The translations under genes and the position numbers were made by a program. A stretch of DNA of 50,011 bases. Source: Candidatus Heimdallarchaeota archaeon. GTDB lineage: Archaea > Asgardarchaeota > Heimdallarchaeia > Hodarchaeales > Hodarchaeaceae. The notes under the pieces are model-generated. The model did not search any database, had not been told where the DNA came from, and saw only the letters and a program-made list of their open reading frames with translations. This document shows positions 1 through 9,384 of the stretch, one piece after another. The stretch's first letter is position 1; every line of letters starts with the position of its first letter. The DNA lies in contig DXJL01000177.1 of NCBI GenBank assembly GCA_019057635.1, positions 1 to 50,011 on the forward strand. The letters run 5' to 3'.

Positions 1-260
1 GCAAACAATCCTTCACTTCGTAGAATGCCAGCAATACGCATAGAAGAAAAGTCCACATAAAATATTTGTCCTGGATCAATTTTTTCTTCTTTTAATCCTT
101 GGGAAAGGTCAAATGCGGATTGAAGAAGAGAGAAGATTTGTTTAGGGGAGAAATCATCAGCGTTCTTAGTTGGACGAAAATCCTTAGTGATCAGAGGTCG
201 TCCTTTGTCTGTAAACACAAAGAAACCTAAGAAAATTTCAAGTTCATTAAACGAAACCAT
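1..260 (-). CDS. Longin/roadblock-like small protein, cut by the window edge
   Basis: This gene starts at an ATG at 258-260 and runs off the left edge, so only its first 86 or so residues are seen. The N-terminus has the alternating hydrophobic pattern FLGFFVFTDKGRPLITKDF, a hydrophobic strand, a DxG(R)P turn and a second strand, followed by a helix (IFSLLQSAFDLSQGL). That pattern is typical of longin/roadblock-type folds in archaea, but the assignment is by eye. It lies six bases downstream of the small GTPase gene on the same strand, so the two are probably co-transcribed. GTPases are commonly paired with roadblock or longin partners, which suggests a regulator or scaffold of that GTPase. 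The C-terminus is unknown. Confidence 0.55.
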   Translation of the reverse strand, partial: MVSFNELEIFLGFFVFTDKGRPLITKDFRPTKNADDFSPKQIFSLLQSAFDLSQGLKEEKIDPGQIFYVDFSSMRIAGILRSEGLF

Positions 261-266
261 TTTCCT

Positions 267-806
267 TTACTCTCCTAAGATCATCTTACCCATCTGAACG
301 AACGCAGCTTCTACTTTGGATCCTGTTTTAGCCGATGTTGTTATAAACTCCTCTGCTTCAAGTTTTTCCATTATTTCTTCCTTAGAACCAGGGATTTTTC
401 CTTCCGCGAGATCCTCCTTATTGCCAATAACAATGATTTTGGCGTTTGGACTCTGTTCCCGTACATCACTTCGCCACCGTTCAAGCTTTGTGAGAGTTTC
501 TTCAGGTCTGCTGAGATCAAAAACAAGAAAAACGCCATGAGCCTTTTTAAGGTATAAATGACGGAAGTCAGTAAAACCACTTTGTCCTGCTACGTCCCAA
601 ATTTGGTATATAAGCTCCTGTTCCCCTTCCTCCACTTCTAACATTACTGTTTTTGATAAAAAGTCTACTCCTAGAGTGATTTGATAACCCTCTTCAAAAA
701 AGTTATCGACATAACGTTTGATTAAACTAGTCTTTCCCACTTCAGGTTCCCCCACCAGAAGTAGTTTAAATGCAAATTTACCCGTCTTTCCTTTCTTCTT
801 TGGCAA
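267..806 (-). CDS. Ras/Rab-like small GTPase
   Basis: A 179-residue small GTP-binding protein with all five G boxes: G1 GEPEVGKT (19-26), a switch I Thr at about 44, G3 DVAGQ (71-75), G4 NKED (129-132) and G5 TSAK (157-160). The Gln after the G3 glycine, which Ras-type enzymes use for hydrolysis, is present. The WDVAGQ form is typical of the Rab/Ras branch. The C-terminus ends in MILGE with no cysteine, so there is no prenylation signal; membrane attachment would need a partner or the basic N-terminus (MPKKKGKTGK). The start is a TTG with GAGGAG about nine bases upstream. The longin-like gene follows at once. The domain call is firm; the pathway is unknown. Confidence 0.93.
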   Translation of the reverse strand: MPKKKGKTGKFAFKLLLVGEPEVGKTSLIKRYVDNFFEEGYQITLGVDFLSKTVMLEVEEGEQELIYQIWDVAGQSGFTDFRHLYLKKAHGVFLVFDLSRPEETLTKLERWRSDVREQSPNAKIIVIGNKEDLAEGKIPGSKEEIMEKLEAEEFITTSAKTGSKVEAAFVQMGKMILGE

Positions 807-974
807 TATACTAACTCCTCTTATAGCTTGAGCTACAAATTTGTTATTATTTCAATAATGTTCACTGAAAAGTATTTTCTTAAAAGGATTCGCCAATTTA
901 TATGGTATTAGGTTAATATTATATTAATACATAATTATATGGACTTATCAACTATATGAGATTCGTGAACTCCT

Positions 975-3560
975 ATGCCTGATAAATGCCAAATCAGCTT
1001 CAATTTACAAGCAGAAGGAAAACCTAAAATAGAATCCTTCCGTTTTAATGTTAATTCATTAACTGATCCATCCGTTGAATTTCCTAGCTTTCCTAAAGAA
1101 AAGATGTTACGGGCTTTAAACGAACATAGTCGCGACAAACATTATGGATTTGCGCAAGGCCATCTAAGGAATCTGAAATTTAAGAAATGTACCAGTCTTA
1201 GTAGTGAAGAGGAAATTCATATCTTAATGTTGGTTTTTGAGAAAATCGGGCCAATTTCTCTCCTTTTTCGGAATAAGTTTGAATATCTAGTTTTAGAAGG
1301 CATTGATGCCCAATATAACTATATTGGTTATAAAACACTTGTTAACCTGCTTATTCAAATAATTCAACCTGAAACTGAACCAATACAAGGATTAGGAAAA
1401 ATCAAAGCTATTTATCATGCTTCAAATTCTGTCGAATTATCGCGTAAAGCTTCTTATGTGCCAATCCTGGAAACAACTGAAGGAAAACTCACACTATTTG
1501 CCTTAAGTATAATTTTGCCAACATTAGTTGTAATTGTTCTCCCTATAACTTGGCTAGAAGAGATGACAACATATCTATTAGTTATCTGTCTGTTATCTAT
1601 CCTGGTGTGTCTATATCCCATTGTTAAACGATCCTTTCGTCATTCTCCCTTGGGTATACTCTCATTAATTGCCTCATACTTGATAATTGAAACTTTAATA
1701 CATTTTGACATCTTAATCGATGGTATAAATCCATGGGGTATATTCAACAATATCTCAAGGCAAAATTTGGTTGGAATCCTACGAAATAAATCGATTGTGG
1801 AATCAATAGGTTCTCAAATCTTCATTGGTTTTGACCTACTAGGAGCAATTGTCCCTTTTCTTGATATTATCCTTCTAGGGATAACTCCATTTACCATTGG
1901 AGCTGGATTAGCAGGACTACTTGGAAAAGTTGAGAAAAAACTTTCAATACGAACAATTACTGTCAAAACATTGTTTGCCGCATTATTTCTAATCTCGATA
2001 ATCATGATACCAATGACTTACCATGCAATCGGAAAAGGTATGGAAGGAACATTATATGCGAGTATTGGTGTTACAGAAACAGCCGACATCTTTTCAGAGG
2101 ATTTTTTCACCAATCTTGAAGAGAATTTTGATAGATTAATGGCTTTAATAGAGTCTGCTCAATTCAATTTTGATAAAGCAGGTAATTCTTTTAAACAATT
2201 TGCCGAAAATCCCCTCATTGCATACTTATTGCCATTTATCATACCTCAAGTTGCTGGAATACCACTGAAAGATCTACCACAAATTCTTGATTTAACTGAA
2301 GTCGTTTCTAGTACGTTGACGTACGTTCCCAATTTGCTTTGGTCTTTAACTAATTTAGAATCTGGAATAAATCTTACCTTTACTCTACTCCAAGGCTCTA
2401 TTGATCATTATCCCCTTGGTGGTTACGGCGCATCAATTGCGACAACATATGACCCGTCTATGCGGGTTGCCCTTGACCTTCTTCTTCAGGGTACAAACAA
2501 TCTTACTTCCATAGAGGATCCACTTCTTACTCTTTTTTCACAAGCGAGAGAAAAATTAGGTTACTCGGTTTTTGCAGAAATTTCCTCCGTTTTAACGGAA
2601 TTAGAACTGGTGTTACCGATTTTAATTACCATTTTAGACGGTTTGACCCCTTGGGTGAATAGTACATACAAATTAACACTAGTGATTGACGATTTATTCG
2701 GTTTCGAGTTTGACAGTAATTATTTAGCAAGCGCTTCTGCTGATTTTGATCGATCAGCCTCGATTCTTGATATTGATGTTACAACACTACCTAATACCTC
2801 AATTGTCCCTATTCGTGATCTTGCAGAATTTAGTATTAATCTTCATTCCGTTACCAAGTATTTCTTATATACGATTCAGAATGGAACTCAGATGTTTCGA
2901 CAACTAAACAATACTTTGAAGCTTTTTCAAGATGTCTCCTTCTCTAATGTCTCAAATATTGATGATCCTATTTGGCAAGATATTGAATTAGGTTTAACAA
3001 ACACAGGCATGTACTTGAATGGCACACAAGATAGTTTAGGAGAGATGAATGCAATTGTCACCTCTCAAGATGAACTCGAATTTCAAGCGCTAAATTCATT
3101 CCTAGCTGAATTACAGACATTTATTGATGATACAACATCAGAATTTGATGTAGTAGGTGAATATTATGCTGCATTACAAGGTACCTACGATGCTAGTTCT
3201 GCTTTCTCCTTAGGTATCAAGGTATTAAATGATACTATAACACAAGACTTGGTTGGCCCCGCGAACTATTCGGCTGCACGAGGTAACTTTACCCAAAGTC
3301 AAATCTCAGCTAATCAAACATATGATATCTTAGCCACTGTACCAACCCATCTCCTGAACCAGAGTGCTATCACAAATTGGCAAAAATTAGTAAGGGGCGA
3401 TATTCAAGATAATGCCACCAATTCAATTTATGTTAATTCAGCGAGGTGTATCGATCTAATAGATTCTATACTTAGCGGAACTGTTACACTGGCGGATCTT
3501 GTTACATTTAATGCGATTCTTACTACAGCTGACGAAATGGAATGGAAAATCTTTTCATGA
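975..3560 (+). CDS. Large multi-span membrane protein with a long extracytoplasmic domain
   Basis: This 861-residue protein is not one I recognise. Residues 1-165 are soluble and probably cytoplasmic. About five hydrophobic segments follow between about 168 and 355. The remaining roughly 500 residues are soluble, with no closing membrane span. That C-terminal part is rich in amphipathic helix and in N-x-S/T sequons (at least ten, for example NGT, NNT, NVS, NFT and NQT), as expected for an N-glycosylated region outside the cell. The topology suggests a surface receptor, sensor or assembly protein. The gene diverges from the GTPase gene across an AT-rich spacer of about 170 bases and converges with the peptidase gene. 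No catalytic motif was seen. Confidence 0.85.
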   Translation: MPDKCQISFNLQAEGKPKIESFRFNVNSLTDPSVEFPSFPKEKMLRALNEHSRDKHYGFAQGHLRNLKFKKCTSLSSEEEIHILMLVFEKIGPISLLFRNKFEYLVLEGIDAQYNYIGYKTLVNLLIQIIQPETEPIQGLGKIKAIYHASNSVELSRKASYVPILETTEGKLTLFALSIILPTLVVIVLPITWLEEMTTYLLVICLLSILVCLYPIVKRSFRHSPLGILSLIASYLIIETLIHFDILIDGINPWGIFNNISRQNLVGILRNKSIVESIGSQIFIGFDLLGAIVPFLDIILLGITPFTIGAGLAGLLGKVEKKLSIRTITVKTLFAALFLISIIMIPMTYHAIGKGMEGTLYASIGVTETADIFSEDFFTNLEENFDRLMALIESAQFNFDKAGNSFKQFAENPLIAYLLPFIIPQVAGIPLKDLPQILDLTEVVSSTLTYVPNLLWSLTNLESGINLTFTLLQGSIDHYPLGGYGASIATTYDPSMRVALDLLLQGTNNLTSIEDPLLTLFSQAREKLGYSVFAEISSVLTELELVLPILITILDGLTPWVNSTYKLTLVIDDLFGFEFDSNYLASASADFDRSASILDIDVTTLPNTSIVPIRDLAEFSINLHSVTKYFLYTIQNGTQMFRQLNNTLKLFQDVSFSNVSNIDDPIWQDIELGLTNTGMYLNGTQDSLGEMNAIVTSQDELEFQALNSFLAELQTFIDDTTSEFDVVGEYYAALQGTYDASSAFSLGIKVLNDTITQDLVGPANYSAARGNFTQSQISANQTYDILATVPTHLLNQSAITNWQKLVRGDIQDNATNSIYVNSARCIDLIDSILSGTVTLADLVTFNAILTTADEMEWKIFS

Positions 3561-3594
3561 TGAGTTAGATACAAGGGGGGAATCATTTCAGACG

Positions 3595-5082
3595 TTAAAG
3601 AAAAGATAGCTCGGATTGCTCTTTAAGATATGGTTGTGGATCCATATCCCAAACGGATAGATCAAACTCTCCACGTGCAGTCGCAAGATCACGAATTACA
3701 GCCCCAACTTGTTTCGCTGCATCGCCGCGCCAGAATTCCTCACCAAATTCATCGATCATTTGATTCATCCATTCTTTGACACGCACACTAGCTAGCATAT
3801 AGGAGGGAGCGTAAACATCATAATTTGGTGTAATATGATGTGTTAACCAGTAATCACCTGGAACCTCCCAAAAGTACCTCTTAGTTAGTTCTTGGAATCT
3901 CTTGGAGGCTTCTTCATAAGAATATCCTTTTTTCCAGTATTCTATTTTCATTAACGCATTTGCAGCATAAAATACCAAGAAGTATAGATTCATGAAATGT
4001 CGACGATCGAGTATCTCTTGAACCACATCTTCATTCAACCCGAGTTCATTTTGTAGATATAACGGCTGTTGCAATAACATTTCAAGAAAGATAGAAAACG
4101 TTTCAGCAACGCTCATTGGAACTATATACCGCTTCCAGAATGGATCGTCTTCTTTACCTGATGCACCATGAATTCCGTGACCATATTCATGATAAAGACT
4201 TGTAAAGTCGCTAAATGGTGATACTCGCTTGTAAACGACACGTACATCATTTGGAATTTGGACACCAAAGCAAAAAGCTGAAGGTGACTTCTTTTCACGA
4301 TCCTCATTGTCAACTTTTATTTTGTGTAACTCTTCTCTAAAACCCAGGTTCGATACTACCTTTTCAATCGATTTCTGGGGATTTTTTTTTGTGAAATGCT
4401 TGTTTAGAGGGGAGTAGATTCGTCCTCTTGCGAGATAGAAGTCATCATGATAATCAAATGACTCTTTTCCAAGAATTTCAGGAGCAAAATGATCTGCAGC
4501 CACTAGAAATGATTTTCTCGCTCCATCTCCCAAGATATTCACGAAATCTTTCAGTTTATTGTAAGTTAAAAACTCTCGCTCAAGATACGCGTCTAAAGGA
4601 CTCGATTCATACAGCTGGTACACTTGACGTGAGATATTAAAACGTTTTGTGATTAAAGGGGCAATACCTGGTGCTTTCTGGATGAACTCGTCAAATAATT
4701 GTTTGCGATTATTATCTTCTGGTTCGGCTGCATTAAATTGTCGCCATGAACCCCAATTTACTGGTTTTCCATGAATCTTAAAGGTATCACTCGAAAGTGT
4801 TTTCGTTCGTTTTTCATAGAGCTCTAATGTAATTGGGAGTTTACGCGCTTGAGATATAGCTGCGAGACAATGTAGGTAGAACGAGCGAGGTTCTGTGTAT
4901 TGAGTGAGAAATAATGTGCTTAAATCCACTAATGAATTGCTTGCTGCTTCCATCACAGATTTATCATAGTCCAAACCGCTAGTTTGGTTATAACGCTGCT
5001 CTGAGAGTTGGATATGATACTTTTCGAATTCCACACCGATTTCATCAATTCTATTATCAGAAGAAGAGGCCAATATTTTCAC
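3595..5082 (-). CDS. M3-family-like zinc oligopeptidase
   Basis: A 495-residue metallopeptidase. The zinc-binding HEYGH lies at 298-302 (HExxH, in the HExGH form favoured by the oligopeptidase F/thimet group), and E327 in SVAETFS fits the third ligand 25 residues later. The mostly helical remainder and the length suit the M3 clan; distant carboxypeptidase-like M32 enzymes are the main alternative. No signal peptide is seen, so it probably trims short peptides in the cytoplasm. The reading frame opens with GTG at 5082; an ATG four bases upstream is out of frame, and no strong ribosome site decides the start. It converges with the large membrane protein gene. Confidence 0.85.
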   Translation of the reverse strand: MKILASSSDNRIDEIGVEFEKYHIQLSEQRYNQTSGLDYDKSVMEAASNSLVDLSTLFLTQYTEPRSFYLHCLAAISQARKLPITLELYEKRTKTLSSDTFKIHGKPVNWGSWRQFNAAEPEDNNRKQLFDEFIQKAPGIAPLITKRFNISRQVYQLYESSPLDAYLEREFLTYNKLKDFVNILGDGARKSFLVAADHFAPEILGKESFDYHDDFYLARGRIYSPLNKHFTKKNPQKSIEKVVSNLGFREELHKIKVDNEDREKKSPSAFCFGVQIPNDVRVVYKRVSPFSDFTSLYHEYGHGIHGASGKEDDPFWKRYIVPMSVAETFSIFLEMLLQQPLYLQNELGLNEDVVQEILDRRHFMNLYFLVFYAANALMKIEYWKKGYSYEEASKRFQELTKRYFWEVPGDYWLTHHITPNYDVYAPSYMLASVRVKEWMNQMIDEFGEEFWRGDAAKQVGAVIRDLATARGEFDLSVWDMDPQPYLKEQSELSFL

Positions 5083-5265
5083 CCATGAAAGTTAGGAGAC
5101 TCCCAAAATAAGCAGAATGGAGTTTTTCGAATTAATTAAAGTGTTTTTTGACTTCAACTTTTCTTCCAATTGACGTCATAAACTTTTTGAGGATTAGTAA
5201 TTACATTATAACAACAACTATACTATCGTTCTGATGAACTTTCAAAGGTTGATAGGTGAAACTTA

Positions 5266-6099
5266 ATGGAAACTACAGATTTAATCGGGGTTGTGTTTGT
5301 TGTATTGGGAATTATATTTTATTTAGCGCTCGGTACCCGTCTTTACCGTTCCTATAAAATTTCTGCAAAGAAACAAACGTTATATTTATCGTTACTTCTC
5401 TTGTTTGGTGGATTGGCATTACTCCTACTTACCCTTGAACAATTGGTATTGCTTACCAATGCAAAGGAAGCTAGTTCGCAAACAATTGCTGATGCGATCA
5501 GCATCTTCCAATATTCAGACATTGATGTGTTCTGGGTTGGATTTTTGTTTGCCGCTCTTGCTTGGATAACCAGTGGGTTGGCCATTATTTCTGCTAACTT
5601 CTTTACTCAGTCATTTTTCCCTGATAGTAATAAAAAATTATTATTGGTACCTATTTTACTTATTGCAACCTATTTAGTACTCATAATTACATCTCCCTTT
5701 TATTTTGTATACAATGGGTCTGATTGGAGCCCAACTCATGATGCTTCTACTACATTCATATTGTGGATTCTTTTCTTAGTTCCCTTATGGACAGTGTCAT
5801 TCCTGTTTCTCTACTTGAGCGTTTCACTAAAGCGGAAAGGTGTAAGCGCGTGGCGTCGAGTGGGATGGTTTTTCTTAAGTCAGGTAGTTTTATCGATTGG
5901 TTTTACGATTGAAGTCCTCAGCCCAAGCTCATTTACAACATTTTTTGAAAGTGTAGGAATTACTGTCGAGCTTTTACTGAATGACGCTCTCTGGTCGATC
6001 TCCGCTAGGTTCATGATCATGATGTATGCAGTTCTGATGTGGATAGCAGTCTATACTCCTGATTGGGCAAAAGGATGGTTAGGCGCTTCTAAAAGCTAA
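5266..6099 (+). CDS. Seven-transmembrane protein of unknown function
   Basis: A 277-residue integral membrane protein with about seven hydrophobic helices: about 7-28, 40-60, 88-110, 124-147, 165-187, 202-222 and 240-260. Short basic loops (for example SLKRKGVSAWRR near 190-200) suggest which loops face the cytoplasm. No transporter or enzyme motif is visible, and the last helix has no lysine of the retinal-binding kind, so it is not an obvious rhodopsin. Size and helix count are like those of the 7TM gene at 35074-35853, and they may be distant relatives, though I cannot align them convincingly. It is a single gene, converging with the longin/DENN-like gene. Confidence 0.8.
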   Translation: METTDLIGVVFVVLGIIFYLALGTRLYRSYKISAKKQTLYLSLLLLFGGLALLLLTLEQLVLLTNAKEASSQTIADAISIFQYSDIDVFWVGFLFAALAWITSGLAIISANFFTQSFFPDSNKKLLLVPILLIATYLVLIITSPFYFVYNGSDWSPTHDASTTFILWILFLVPLWTVSFLFLYLSVSLKRKGVSAWRRVGWFFLSQVVLSIGFTIEVLSPSSFTTFFESVGITVELLLNDALWSISARFMIMMYAVLMWIAVYTPDWAKGWLGASKS

Positions 6100-6115
6100 C
6101 CACCTTTCTTTTTTC

Positions 6116-7207
6116 TTAAATCCCATCAATCCAGTCCATGAATCGAGAGGAGACTTGCTGGAAGAGCAATTCCCGTATCAAGGGATTTCTTTTAGCGGAA
6201 AGATCCACGGCTACTTCAATAAGTGCTTCATCATGCTGATTGCGAACGTCTACAATAAGCTGTTCACGTTCTTCCTCGGGATGAGTGAATATATCAATCA
6301 TTTGATTAGCTACTTCTAAAATTTGAGTATACGCCCTAGTAAGTATATTTTCTGCGCGACTAGGTTCCTTTTTTATCTGTTTCAGTATTTCCTTGGAGTA
6401 ATTACACGTTTGTCCATTTTTTACCTGTTTTTTATTACTGTCAATCAGTAACTCCTGTGGATAGCGCTTTACAAGATTCGTTGAGATACCTATGATATCT
6501 GCTTGTTTTGGGTCAAGAACATCCTCTGTAAAGCTGACCTTCCGAAGAATAATTTGAGGAATGAGAAGATCTATACTATGGACTATAAGATCTATCATTA
6601 CTTGTGATTCACCTGTTACTAAAACTGGATTCCCCCGGTAAATAGCACCTAGCAATTTATCATCATTCTTTTTTATCTGAGAAAATAAGAAATCGAGATT
6701 CCCTCCCTCTGTTCTCTCTGAGTAGGTCACCCTCTTTTCAATAATTTGTACATGTGTAGTCGTATCTTTATCAGTAACTAACCAATTATTGACCGAGGAT
6801 TGTAACTCATTTGAAAGAAGTGTACTCTCTCCATATACATATTGTTGTTTAATCTTTGAGGCAATATCTTCTGCGGTGTGTTTGAGGAATGGAATCTTAG
6901 AATATAGAAATGCTTGCTGCTCGTGAGGCATAAGATAAATAAGAGCGGCAACACAATGAGGAGTCACAGGATCATTTTGATTGATTTGGAATAAAAATAT
7001 AAACCCAATTCGTTTTTCAGCAAGGCCTGAGAATGGTAATATTGCCTCTGTGTTATCTAACTCTGAGCTTGTCATCATTGATAATGGCATTGTCGATTTT
7101 AACGCGACTTGGGCGACTTCAGAATCTGAAAGGTTATGTTTTGTATAAAAAATTGGCACAGCCAGTTTTTGTTTCGTAAAAACACAGAAAAGCACATCTC
7201 TATCCAA
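6116..7207 (-). CDS. Protein with longin-like N-terminus, possibly DENN-like
   Basis: A 363-residue soluble protein that I cannot assign with certainty. The N-terminus (DVLFCVFTKQKLAVPIFY, then strands around FIFLFQIN) looks like a longin-type sheet. A helical stretch is followed, near residues 190-220, by LLGAIYRGNPVLVTGES and then a hydrophobic helix ending DLLIPQ. A strand-turn-helix of this form opens the core DENN domain in folliculin- and AVL9-type proteins (established family feature). The longin-then-DENN order would match, but sequence identity is too low to claim it by eye. DENN proteins act on Rab-like GTPases, and one is encoded 5 kb away. The C-terminus is helical. Confidence 0.75.
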   Translation of the reverse strand: MDRDVLFCVFTKQKLAVPIFYTKHNLSDSEVAQVALKSTMPLSMMTSSELDNTEAILPFSGLAEKRIGFIFLFQINQNDPVTPHCVAALIYLMPHEQQAFLYSKIPFLKHTAEDIASKIKQQYVYGESTLLSNELQSSVNNWLVTDKDTTTHVQIIEKRVTYSERTEGGNLDFLFSQIKKNDDKLLGAIYRGNPVLVTGESQVMIDLIVHSIDLLIPQIILRKVSFTEDVLDPKQADIIGISTNLVKRYPQELLIDSNKKQVKNGQTCNYSKEILKQIKKEPSRAENILTRAYTQILEVANQMIDIFTHPEEEREQLIVDVRNQHDEALIEVAVDLSAKRNPLIRELLFQQVSSRFMDWIDGI

Positions 7208-7328
7208 TTTATTTCAACTCGATTACCAACAGAATTTCATTACTTACTGGGTGATCATGATATAAGAAGTTGATGTTGTTTCTCGTTTAGCAGAGTGTTT
7301 TAATAAATGGTTATCTAAGTGCACACGA

Positions 7329-7979
7329 ATGACCACAATTATAAATGGGATGATAAATTCCTTAGAAAAGCATGAAAGACGTATATTAGGCAATAAGTGG
7401 ATAATAGCGCTCTTAATCATTGGAAATTTGCTTGGTGCCATTATTGGATTTCAATATTATATCGATGTCATAGGAATAGCTGATTTCCCTCCATACTTGT
7501 GGATATTAATTCCTGATTGTCCTATGGCTGTTTTTCTTCTAATTGGGTTTTACTTTCAAGCAGATCGGCAGCGATATTTGAACTACAACTTGTTGGTATT
7601 TATTCAAGGGGTTAGGGGAGCAATATTTACATATCTAATTGTTGCAAATTTTTCATCATTAGATACAGAGATTGTTATTCTAGGACACAGTATATTGCTC
7701 CTTCAAGCTCTCTTGATTCTTCCTTTCCTCAAAAACTTACAAATTACTAAAGCGACAATCTTCGTTATCTTTTTAACACTTTTCAACGATTTTATGGACT
7801 TTTTTGGATTCTTTTCTCTCACTCCTCCAACACTTGCCCAGCTTCCCACGATTCAGCCAATGTTCTCTTTCTTTTTAGTGAGTATAGTTGGATTAGATAT
7901 CCTACTGATCTTTATTGGTCTCAGTATTCGTCCTTTAGTGAAGAGATTTGCGAAAGAGGAAAGTAGAGCAGAAAACTAG
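7329..7979 (+). CDS. DUF1405 (YpjA-like) membrane protein
   Basis: A 216-residue membrane protein with about six helices. The segment GNLLGAIIGFQYYIDVIG, followed by PPYLWILIPDCPMAVFLL around residues 55-75, matches the hallmark of DUF1405 (a helix, then P..LW...PDCP/PDSP). This family occurs in Bacillus (YpjA) and many archaea, and its function is unknown. The start ATG lies 121 bases from the divergent longin/DENN-like gene. The C-terminal tail after the last helix is short and charged (KRFAKEESRAEN). There is no obvious operon partner. Confidence 0.75.
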   Translation: MTTIINGMINSLEKHERRILGNKWIIALLIIGNLLGAIIGFQYYIDVIGIADFPPYLWILIPDCPMAVFLLIGFYFQADRQRYLNYNLLVFIQGVRGAIFTYLIVANFSSLDTEIVILGHSILLLQALLILPFLKNLQITKATIFVIFLTLFNDFMDFFGFFSLTPPTLAQLPTIQPMFSFFLVSIVGLDILLIFIGLSIRPLVKRFAKEESRAEN

Positions 7980-8047
7980 TTTTTACCGAAAGAATTGGGG
8001 GATATTTTCTTCTTTGAAGACAAACAAAAATCAAGTACAATTCGTGT

Positions 8048-8473
8048 TTAACTCTGGATTTTATCGAGAAAAGTGGCAATAAATCCTTGTAATTGTGAAT
8101 GGGAGGAATATTTCTCTACTACAAGTAAGGAGGATGTATTTCCAGCTATCATGGCCGATATTGGCTCAAATTTTTCATCAAATATTGCCATGACGGGCTT
8201 CGTTTTGTATAATGCACATGCTATTTCATATCCCACTCCTAAACTTGGAATTGATACCTCAGCAATTACACAATCGCATTCATTTAACCAATTCTCATCC
8301 TTGGTGAAAATATCGACTTCACTTAATGAATTTTCGAAGTCCAGCACATCTTTTGATGCCACATGGTAAGTGAGTACTTCATGATTATTCTTTTGTAAGA
8401 AATCGAGAATAATTTCGTAAGTTTTCTGAAGTTGCCTACCACCACGTATTGCACCTGACAAATAAATCTTCAA
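8048..8473 (-). CDS. 2'-deoxynucleoside 5'-phosphate N-hydrolase (DNPH1/Rcl-like)
   Basis: A 141-residue enzyme of the nucleoside 2-deoxyribosyltransferase superfamily. It opens with KIYLSGAIRGGRQ (2-14), the phosphate and base pocket of the Rcl/DNPH1 group, followed by the D59..W62L..D67 pattern and SLGVGYE (77-83), where E83 fits the catalytic glutamate. DNPH1 enzymes split deoxynucleoside monophosphates into base and deoxyribose 5-phosphate, which helps keep modified nucleotides out of DNA. The length is normal for the family. The start is a TTG 28 bases downstream of the 248-residue unknown gene, so the two may share a transcript. Confidence 0.87.
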   Translation of the reverse strand: MKIYLSGAIRGGRQLQKTYEIILDFLQKNNHEVLTYHVASKDVLDFENSLSEVDIFTKDENWLNECDCVIAEVSIPSLGVGYEIACALYKTKPVMAIFDEKFEPISAMIAGNTSSLLVVEKYSSHSQLQGFIATFLDKIQS

Positions 8474-8501
8474 GGTTATTCCAACATCCCATTTAATTAC
8501 T

Positions 8502-9248
8502 TTATGACTCCTTTTTCAGAAATAGCTTGATAAACTGTCCCACCTTAGGATCAGTGGTTTCCTCACCTAAGAGGTGCATTACACGGACAAATTTCTCACT
8601 AATTTCCTCAAATGATATGCTCTTCTCTTTACATAAAGCTAATACTTTCTTATAAAAAATTGGATTAGTTCTTAAGAGTTGAGAAAGGAGATAAAAAGTG
8701 ATTTTATCATCATTAGCTCTTTTTTGGAAAAATTTTAGTATCTGCTTATCAGAGCGGTGATACCGAGAAGAATTAATTAATTGGAACACAATCGGATAAT
8801 ATTCCTCTGATTTCATCTTTTGCCAATCTCGAATTTCATGAATCCCCTTTATTGTCTCTAGATAATGTTTCTCCATATCTGGATTGGAAAAACCAATCTT
8901 CACCCACGTTTCAATCTTAGCAACTAAATTTTGATATTCTAAATGAGTTTCAATATTAGCTTCAATAGATCGAATACTAAATTCCAGAAGACCCAGTACA
9001 AAACCAGGGGAATAGGCATTCAAACTTGATTCAAGGTTTGGCGCTGCACATACCTCATCTTGAATACTTTTCAACAATTCTCTATTGTTTTCTAATGTTG
9101 AATTATCTAAATCATTCTCTAATGAATCCAAAGCCCAATAAAAAAATAACGCCTTTTTCGAATGCTCTAATTCTGTTATAAAAGGTTGTAAATCATTTTC
9201 ATCTTTTAAAAGCTGTTTAATCTCTGAAAAAACTACAGGTTGAGCCAA
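8502..9248 (-). CDS. Hypothetical all-helical soluble protein
   Basis: A 248-residue protein that I do not recognise. It has no membrane segment or signal peptide and appears to be nearly all helix, with leucine- and charge-rich amphipathic stretches (for example LLKSIQDEV, LLEFSIRSIEANIETHLEY and ILKFFQKRANDDK). This would suit a repeat-type or bundle scaffold, perhaps a degenerate HEAT/TPR-like fold. Translation starts at a TTG with GAGG about nine bases upstream. The DNPH1-like gene follows after 28 bases. The gene is intact. Confidence 0.8.
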   Translation of the reverse strand: MAQPVVFSEIKQLLKDENDLQPFITELEHSKKALFFYWALDSLENDLDNSTLENNRELLKSIQDEVCAAPNLESSLNAYSPGFVLGLLEFSIRSIEANIETHLEYQNLVAKIETWVKIGFSNPDMEKHYLETIKGIHEIRDWQKMKSEEYYPIVFQLINSSRYHRSDKQILKFFQKRANDDKITFYLLSQLLRTNPIFYKKVLALCKEKSISFEEISEKFVRVMHLLGEETTDPKVGQFIKLFLKKES

Positions 9249-9384
9249 TTGTAAGTCCTCAAGTAATACTACTTTCAGCTGAGTTGAATCTAATTCAAAT
9301 ATGTTAACATTCAGAAATTACATTTTACAAGAAAATCCGAGAGAAAGTATTAAAAAAAGAAAAAAGAGAGGAGAGTTGTTTTGA

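Noticed and set aside
5266..6099. Archaeal rhodopsin-like protein (seven helices).
   Set aside because: The last helix lacks the retinal-binding lysine, and no other rhodopsin motif was seen. The 35074 gene was rejected for the same reason.
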